A DNA stretch of 64,000 bases from Hofstenia miamia. Its lineage: Eukaryota; Xenacoelomorpha; Acoela; Hofsteniidae. The position numbers and the translations under genes are program-made. The DNA lies in NCBI GenBank assembly GCA_900660155.1, contig CABFPE010000074.1:1778072-1842071 (forward strand), read 5' to 3'. Position 1 is the first letter of the stretch, and each line of letters starts with the position of its first letter. This document shows, in pieces, positions 52,690 through 62,500 of the stretch. Below the pieces are notes generated by a model. That model ran no database searches. It worked only from the letters and a program-made list of their open reading frames with translations, and was not told the DNA's origin.

Positions 52690-55600
52690 AACAATTTAGG
52701 TAATGAAATATAAATTTGGAGAGAATGTATTTATGTGCATTAACACAATTGATCAAAGAAAGGCTAAAGGCAATGAAAAATAAAAGATATAAATTTCTCA
52801 ACATTGGGTAACTTTTAACACACATTGATATTATTGCTGTTTTTCGATTGCATAATTATCAACAGATTTCTAATAACTGTGTAAGTCATTTTTGAAAATC
52901 TAAATTCTTTTATAATTAGATAATATACGTTCGAACGATATACGCATATATAATGCATATGAAACCATTATACTTAAGAAATAACAAATACTTTGGCATG
53001 TTCATATCTCGAAGAGCACGCATTAGAACCAACTCTTCACTGAGGTCAGGAGAACCCCGCTTAAGTTCACCAGCCATAACTAACACTGATTTTAAAGCAC
53101 GCAAACCAAAATCATAATGATGTTGTTTGGACAACTGCTCTTTTGCTAATTTGTAAAGCACTGTCATTTTCTTCGCTAGAACCTAAACTAAGTTGAAAGC
53201 AGAAACTTTACAAAATCCTACAAACCTTCGCGATAAGAAAACCTTCAGAAAGTAACATGATCTCACAGATCTGCTGCAAATCAGGAACAATTACAACGAC
53301 GGGTCGGAAAAGTGCCTTAACACTTTCTGGTAGCTCGGTACGGCCGGCATAACCTGGATTCATAGTTATAAATATGCCCAATCGAGAGTCAAGTGCAATT
53401 TCTGTTCCTTCGAACTGAAATCGCTTCAGCTTCATGATGAGTGCGTTCTGAATGGTTTTTATTTGTGTAGAAATAACAGACAACACGGAGGCGTCGATGC
53501 GATTGAATTCATCAAAACAGCCCCATGCACCACATTGAGCCAAACCTACATCGAATATAATTATATTCACCATTTAAATACAATTTATTCAAATATTATC
53601 AAAAATATAAGTTCGAATTTATTAGAAACATTTGCCCAGCTAATTTGAAAAAAAATTGTCATACCTGAAAAGATCTTTCCCACAGCACGGAAATCCATTC
53701 CTTCACCACAATTTGTAACAACGCATAGTAAGCCCAAAGCCTTAGCCAAATCTTTTACTGTTTCCGTCTTGCCAGTACCTGCAGGACCAGCCGGTGCACC
53801 ACCCAAATACATGTTCAAAGCCTGAAAAATCAAAACATAAAATATGACTATAAGGTTGATGCTAATAAAGATATGTTAGCTGAACTTACTTGAGTTAGTG
53901 TAAGATAAATTCTATCTGTAAGTGGAGTGATAACAAGTCTTCCATTTAACCCCATGTACTCATAACCATATCCAAACCCACCAGTACATTGCCGAATGAA
54001 TAATTCATCTTCCTCTTTTTCCCAATAAAATCTCAACTGACTCTCCCACTGAAACTCTCTCGAATCCATTATACTAAATATCAAAAAGATCAAAACGTAC
54101 GTGTTCACTCGATTCAGACAATCAAGCACCTTCTATTAAAAGGTATGGTAATCACCAAAACTTACCTGTCTCTCACAAATCCATCAATAATGTCTCTTGC
54201 GTGTACCTCAATAATCAAAACAGTGTTAAACTTCATTCGATCATTCTTTTGCAAAGGAGATCGAACCTTCACTACGAGATCATCCAACTGACTGTTCAAC
54301 TTCTTTGAATAGTTCTTTAGAGCAAGCTTTTGCCCTTTCTTCACCTTGTTGAAAACATCCTCAACTTCCCATGTCCACCAAACCTGGTTAGCAGCAAGAA
54401 CGATCATACCCTGATACAGTAACATCCAGTCAACTCTAAATATGCAACAAATATTTAATAACAAATACCTAGCTTAAAATAATTTTGAAATGATAAATAT
54501 TACATCCATACCGAGTGGTAGTTTCACAGTATCTGAATATGGCCTCTTTAGTAATAAGCCGGTTAGATCGTCGCATTTCTTGAAGAATGCTTGTCATCCA
54601 ATCTTCTACTCTTCCGTCAGTAGGTATGGCTGCTTTGAATTCCATCACCTCTTTTTCAGCAGAAATCATCGCAGTGGCAACATTTTCGTTATTGTTACCA
54701 CGCTCGTAACGTAAACTTGCAATATTGTCGTACATCTAAAATAAGACTAAATTAAAATTTATATAAAGTCTTGAAGATAATTTCACTATCAAAATCACTG
54801 AAACCATTTAATACTCGACTCAAATCAATTTAAATTTCATTCATTCGTTCTAATGTGTTAAGTTTTATTCTATACATTTTCAACAAGCGTACATAGTGAC
54901 ATATGAGGAAAAATTAGTGAAATTCTAAAATGCTAAATATAGCTGTGCAATATACTCATAGTTTGACAACTTCAGGCTGAATTAATAGTTACATTGTTAA
55001 GTAATTATAAAGGTATACATAAATTGCAATTTTCAGTAAATACATTCATTGACACCACAGCGAGTTGATAAACTACGATTTGTATTTGGAGTAGATAGCG
55101 ACATGTATAGATTTTCAGGCGCACATTTTGTGGCTTACAGAAGAACTTACTCTCAATACTCTGAATAGACAGATATTATTCCAAACAAAGAAATAATTTC
55201 TTTAAACTAGTAGTATGTAGAAACAAATTTAAATAGTTCATTTTGCAGCCAAAAAGATAATATATTTTTTGATAAAATATTACAATACAATATAATACAT
55301 CTTTGCATGCAAGCTATGAGTAGAGACAAAATGATTTTTTAGAAGAAAATCATAAATATATTTTAAATTTTTTCTCTCATATCATGTTATTGAGGCCCAA
55401 TTAAATTTAAGCCAAGACAATATAAATCCAACATTAAATTGGCAGCAGTTGAATTCTAAATCACAATTTTTTTTTACCAACAGCGTAGTATACAAAATGC
55501 TGAGCTTTGAAAATAGCCAGTGTTGTTCGCAAGGAGCCCATCATTAAAGGCCCCTTTGCATCGACTGGCATTCGCACTTTGTTGATTGGCTATTTTAAAA

Positions 55601-58600
55601 TCAATGGGTATTGACCATCGCAATGTATCATATGAATTATTTAATTTTTATTTTCTTTGCTATGGAAGAAATAAAAAATAAACTATACATAATAAATTAA
55701 GTTCATTTCTCATTTGTTGACGTGTGAGCAGACATGTTCGGAACAAACACTGTCTCTAAAAATATTGAATATACAGGATAGAATTCTGCGATATTAAATT
55801 TTTCCTAGAAATGGTTACATTACCAGTCGTACGAAGTATTCCAGTCACATAGTCCAAAAACGAAAATTTTCTGTATACCTTTAAACTACTATCAAAATAA
55901 AAATTTCTTTAAATGTTGCATAGATTGTCTAAGAAGTTCACAATAATTTTTTGTTCCAATTAAGTGCATTATTTTTCCAGTCGCATTGGAATATTTTGTC
56001 GTCATCGTATTTCTATCCAGTAGTACTGGATTGATGAAAAACATTAGTGAATTCTTCCAAAAATATGGGTGCATCAACATTTAATGGGAAACCATTACAT
56101 GATTGTGTGGAGATGGGGACGATAAAGTTGTCCCTACAGGCAGTATAGCCATTAAATTATGCAATATGTCTTGCCTCCTCACTTCACTTACATCTTAGCA
56201 AAACAAGTGTAGAGCACTCCTACATAAAAAAGACAGATTAATGTTCTTGCGATCATTGGAGACATTTTCAAGCTCGGCTCGGCTCGGCTCGGCTCGTGTA
56301 AATTGTGTATAAGTTCGGCTCGGCTCTCCACATAAAACCTTTGAATGAGGCTCGTTTTAGCTCGGTATTTTTTTTTAAATATTGTACTCAAAGAATTTTT
56401 CACATAGCTCTTCCTATTATTTAATAAACATTTCTTAAATATGATTATAGTAAAGGCATACTGACTGCAAAACATAAGAAAAATCTCCATAGTCAAGGTA
56501 ACAAGCAGAACTATAAACTTCCTTTGCCTAAAATAGGCTCGTTTTGGGCTCGTTGTATATCAAATACTGTGCTCAAGCTCGGCTCGTTGACAAGTCTGAG
56601 CTAAACACAAATATTGCATCAAATTTTAGGTCTAAAAATTGCGTCCAAATAATTTAAATTATTGTACATTATTAGAACACTAATTGATAGAAAATTACCT
56701 ATCACCGTAGGAATTCATTATAAAATCCATAATAATATTAATGGAAAACCAAAGAAATAGATTGGAATTAAACAACATTTCTGGAAGAACTTTGAATAGA
56801 ATGTGATACATTTGCAAAAAATTCACTTATAAATTATCTTGCAGTTGAAATCAAATACGAAAACAATTGAATAAATAACATGATCGTTTAGTTAGTTTCA
56901 TTGCGATTTTGGCAACATTTCACATCTATGAAGATCGCATGACAGTCAGTAATCATTAACATTTCAAACGTAAATTGCAATTAATAAATGAATACCAGAG
57001 AAAATGAGAAACTTTATGGACAAAGGGACCAAATTGAACTTTCCAAATGGAAATAAACAATGCCAGATATTTTTAACTACCGTTTCTGAATTAAAAAATA
57101 AGCAATACTAGAATAACCTAAATCAAAAATTATAGCTCAGCGAAGCACTGTGTACAAAATATGACTAAGGAGAGTGTTCAAAGTACTTGAATAAAATAAG
57201 TTCATTGAATGAACTCTTGAAAAATTGAGAAATTAGCTGAAAAAAATTTCTCTGACATTTGTTTGTGGGGGGAGTACATGGATTTACCAATTCTTACAAC
57301 TAAGGTCATGCACCAAAAGACTACCTTTATCATGTGCTCTTGCACACAATTCGGATCACTACTGCCCAGAATAGAGAGGAGTTCGTCATCGGAGATGAAG
57401 AAAAACCTTGGAAAGGCGTTACGTTTCGAATCTAGATAGTCGTTGAGACTCTTCTGGCACCTTTCCAAACCATCAGAGAGCGACTCCAATTCTTGGAGTC
57501 TGTTTTGGGCGCTGCAAGACTGCTTAATCACTGGATTGGATGCAGTTTCATTCATTATCTAAACCAGTAACTTTAGAATATGCAGAGATCACTGTATAAA
57601 ACACCATTAAAAGGTTCATTGATTTTTCAAGTGATTTTGTTCATTTTTAATGAAGGATCAATGCTCCATTTCTTCGAAATTCTCAAGAGTCAATCGTCAT
57701 TAAGAATATTATATTTACATTGCTTGCTAGAAATACAATTTTATATTTACATTGCTTGCTAGAAATACAATTCTGAAAACGCATATTTTTTATTTAAAAT
57801 GTTCTAAACATTTGAAATGTTAATTCTAACTCAGATTTTAGTATTATTATTCGCTTAAAAAATATCTTCCGGGCTAATTATTTTTTATTAATCAATAACA
57901 GATGTATGAGTTAGATTCAAATTTTCTGCGAAATAACTAGATATTATTACACCAATGTATTTCTTAATATTTTGAAATTGAAATTTTGATGAACTAAAAT
58001 TAAAAATATTTGGCGAATTTGAATATCTAAAAATTATGACTAGGTGAAAACCAAGAACAGTAAGAAGTATTTTTTATAATAAAGATTAATGAATATTCTT
58101 AAATAAATTCTTTTAACGGAGAAGTAAACAAACAAAATAGAGCTGCAAAATTAGTTAAATGAAAATGCATACCGTTTTAAAAGTTTTATCAATAATATCA
58201 AATTTGCGGGCTTCTTCAGGAAGCTGTGAGCGTATATCACCACCAATGAATATCCCCTCTAAGTACATCCACTTTCTTTGAACTAACAACCAGATCTCAA
58301 TGACTTCGGCAATATGAGACAACGTCTTCTCCCATTCTTCCACTCGTGCAAGAAACGGTCCTATGAACCTAGAAGCAGACATACTCTGCAGATTCATAGC
58401 ATTGTCATCAAGAGATTGCAAAATCTCATCACATGAACCTAGGATGTATCCACGCTCTGATGTTCCCTTCATGTACTTCACCACAATGAATTTCATGAGA
58501 TTCCATGTCTCTTCTACTTCACGCACATTCTAAATGATTAACTAAGAATCATGAAGACAATGAATTGGATTAAGTCCCAAGAGTTAGACAAATTTACTTA

Positions 58601-59477
58601 CGCGTTCAATATTAAGTTCTTTCACAGCAGTGCTGACGATATTTGCAATCACTTCGCTAAAGTTATGTAGCTCCATTGCAAACAGATTATCCAATGTGAA
58701 CGTATCTGGATTCATATCAAATGTCTTCTCTGTTTTAGCCATGAGATCCTTCCAATGACTAAAAACATTAGCGATATAAACTATTCATTTCATCGGATAA
58801 TTACCGCTCGCGAAGAGCTTCATGTTTGAGATCGGCGAAGAGCGGAATGGAATCTCTAAACTCCTTCATTTTTGCTTCAACCTGACCGGCAACTGGTATT
58901 TGTTTTACATCTCGAGGCAAACGTTTGAGGTCCTTGATAAAGCCTTCTATGCCATCCTGTAGTTGATTGATATTCAAATTTGCCCATAGTGTTTGAGCCC
59001 ACTCCTCACGTGCAACCTATAAGATAATATTCAACATTAACAATATGAATTGATGGATACTTTTTGGCGACTGTAGATGTCATAGATGGACTCCATTCCC
59101 TTCATTACTTTCTGAACCTCAAGTAGCTCAGGATAGTTAGTAATTGGAAGATCGAAAAGCTTTTCAGCATTTCCAAGTTCTTGACGATTAGCTTCGAATT
59201 CTTCCAGTTCTTTTTTGTACTTCTTCATTAATAGAAGACCCTTATCCAAATCATTTCCAACAGATCCTGGGCCCTCCAACTGGAATGTCTCTTGAAATGT
59301 AGCCATATCCTTCCCGAAATCTCCAATTTGGTCTTTTGTGATAAGAGTGAACTTCTTTTTAACAGGCATTAATCTAAATTAGAAGCACTTAAAGGTAAGT
59401 TTATATCAAGCCGGCAGTTCTGAATAATTTGGATTCCGCTTTTTATTGAAAATTTATGTATATATATATATATACAT

Positions 59478-59527
<50 letters not shown>

Positions 59528-62500
59528 CTGACGATGACCCATAAGTAGTTGAAATGCATCAACAAGTGCTTATAGACTAAATGAATATATATATATATAT
59601 ATATATATATTATGCGACCGGTTTCGATTTAAAATCATCGTCAATACAAATTTTGTGGTAATATAATTTACAATTCACTACATTAAATTTTGTTAAATAT
59701 GCATACACTAAAAGATATTCAATATGTTGGTGGTGCTTTGTTTATTCATTAGTCTTTGTTTCATTCGAGTTCTTAATAATTAGGGCTTCAGAAATCTTAG
59801 TATTAGGTGTTTTAATAATGCTCTTAAAATTATTGATGTTTGCTCGATGTTGTTCTATTGTATTCCATAGCTATAAAACATTATTCAACATATAATTTCC
59901 GCAGTTAGATTATTACGATAGCAAAGCAGTAAATTTTTATTAGATTAAATATTAATTTACTTTTCATAATGAATCTCAACTATTATTGTAAAATGCTATT
60001 TCTCTGACCTGCAGTCAACTCTCTTAGCTTCTAAAGACAAATCCTTCCATGTAGTCATTAATACTTCTTGACGTTCAATTTCCGATGAAGGAACATCTAG
60101 GTCATACATGCGAATGGTCCGGTACTTCTCCCAGACATCGCGAATTTGGAACTCGACATCTAACGAAATGCGTTTGATTTTGGCAATTGTTCCAAGAACG
60201 AATTTTAGTTCATCCAAAGAATCAGGTTGCTTAGTAAGATCCGCTTGCAAGGTCTGAAAAATTGAAAACAACTCCTGAAAACCTGAAAAACCTTCTTACC
60301 GATAGATCATCATCAAGAGTGTCAAGCATAAGCTTGGCATTTGCATGAAGTTGATCGGCGATGTTGCGAATCCATGATTTAGCATGATCGCTAACAGAGA
60401 ATATAAGTGTTTCCAGGTTTAGCTTAATACAGTCATGAACAACGTGCGGTTTTTTAAGGCTGATTTCTCGTACGACTGCCGAGTAATATTGAAGTTTCTC
60501 ATCATATTGAACACACGACATTTGCTTGGCTTCGAATTTTTCCAGGACAGCAACCTAGATATAAAGTGATTTCGTATTGTAAAAACATGATAAAAGTAGT
60601 TAAAGACGGGGAGAGGAGGCCCCAATGGGACACCTATGACTATTTGCTAGATGGCGTCTAATAGCATCAGTCCATTACCACATGTCAAATAGTCATAAGT
60701 GTCCCATTGGGGCCGCCTCTCCCCGTCTTTAACTACTGATAAATAATTATATCTTAAGAAAATATTGACAAATATTTAGGCACGCATTATAAAAGTGGGA
60801 TCTTAACATAGACGAGTAAACAAAAGTAAATATTTTGTGGGTCAAAATTTTATTGAAAACCAATTGCAAGAACTAAGGGTTTTGTAACAATTAGCTACTG
60901 GACTATAACTTTCAAAATTAATAATATGTGAAAAAACCAATCATAATTGTTTTCAATAGACTTAAACTTTTCTATTGACGTGTTTGAGCAGTTGTTAACA
61001 ATTTATACAAATGGAATGTCACTGAATTTTTTACATGCTAACGCTAATAATCCATCTCTTACAGTAGTTTTTATACTTTTATACCATTTGGCAATTGCCC
61101 ACACAATAGGCATCCAAAAAACGGAAATGTATAAAGATTATACATATTTTACAGACTGTGATATAGTGTTCTGCGGCCGTAATACTTTAGCCATAGCCGT
61201 TAATACTACAAAGTGAAATACTGCAATTGTCAATTGAACAATTAAAGAAAATGGTAATAGCGACTAAGTTTTAAAAAAAAAATATGAAAATAAATTGTTC
61301 ATTATGTTCAGAAATGAATCTTAGCCGGAATTTTGGCTGTAAAGCAAAATCTTTGGCCACAGCCGGCCGTTGGATGGGGCTCATTGACCATAGCCGGCTG
61401 TTGGCCGCGGCTACGGCCGGCTACTGGCTAAGCTGTGGCCGCAGAAGACGACTGTGATATACTCATAAAGGCTAAATTTATTAGAGACAAAAAACATGCA
61501 TGTCCAAAGCATATAAATCTTCTCCAATTTCTCGTTGGAATGAACTATTCGTTGGTATTGTATAGTATAGATAGTGAAATCCACTATGTTTGTATTTCAA
61601 TTAAATTTAGTTTTTACATAGTAAAATGCTGAATATTTAATAATAGCAATTTCAATTATTTACTCTGACAAACTGTTAAATCATTACATGTATTGTCTAA
61701 TGATAAATTAGCTGAGAATTTGGTTCTTCTAAACATTAATAATTCTAAGATTTGTATTTTAGCAAATTTTCATAATGACATAAAAGTTTAGAAGAGTTTT
61801 TATCTTTAGAACATCAATGAGATGCTTAATACATCATCTAAGCCTAAGATTTTTTGAAGATATTTTGCAGTTCAAAATCATACTAATGACTCATAGAAAT
61901 GAAAAAAAATAAACTGTTTTCTATTTTAAGTCCCCAACGAAAAAAAAATTGTGGCTGTGCGCCTGGAAGCATTTTTAATATGAACGATCAATAATAGATC
62001 GCAGTTTAACCATAATTGATTGCCTATTATCAGCTCCATATATCAAATAATGGATTACCCTTGCGTTTACACTTCTAGTAAAATGTATCATTTCTTAAAT
62101 AGAGCCTATTATATCTCTTTGGATTGTGATATTCAGGTACAGCCTTGTGCATAAAAGTCCGGACTAATTAAATAATTCCAATTTTAAGCGACTATATAAA
62201 CCATATTTGTTAAAAATTCGGTGAATACTGGATTCATTCACAAAATATCCATTTATCCAATCTAGTTTCAACTGCTTCGACTCTGGAAAGACGAGCTCAA
62301 TTTCCTTGGGAACGGCTCGTTGGTTTAGAACGGCGTCCTAGTTTTATTAATGGCCGAACTTGACCGGCTTTTTTATAATATGAAATAATTGAAAATATTA
62401 TTGCTTTGATAATTTAAAATACCAGTAATCGCGAAGAGAACAATGTTAATGTGAAAAAAAAATTATGTAAAAGAATGAAAAAAACTTTACTTATTTAAAT

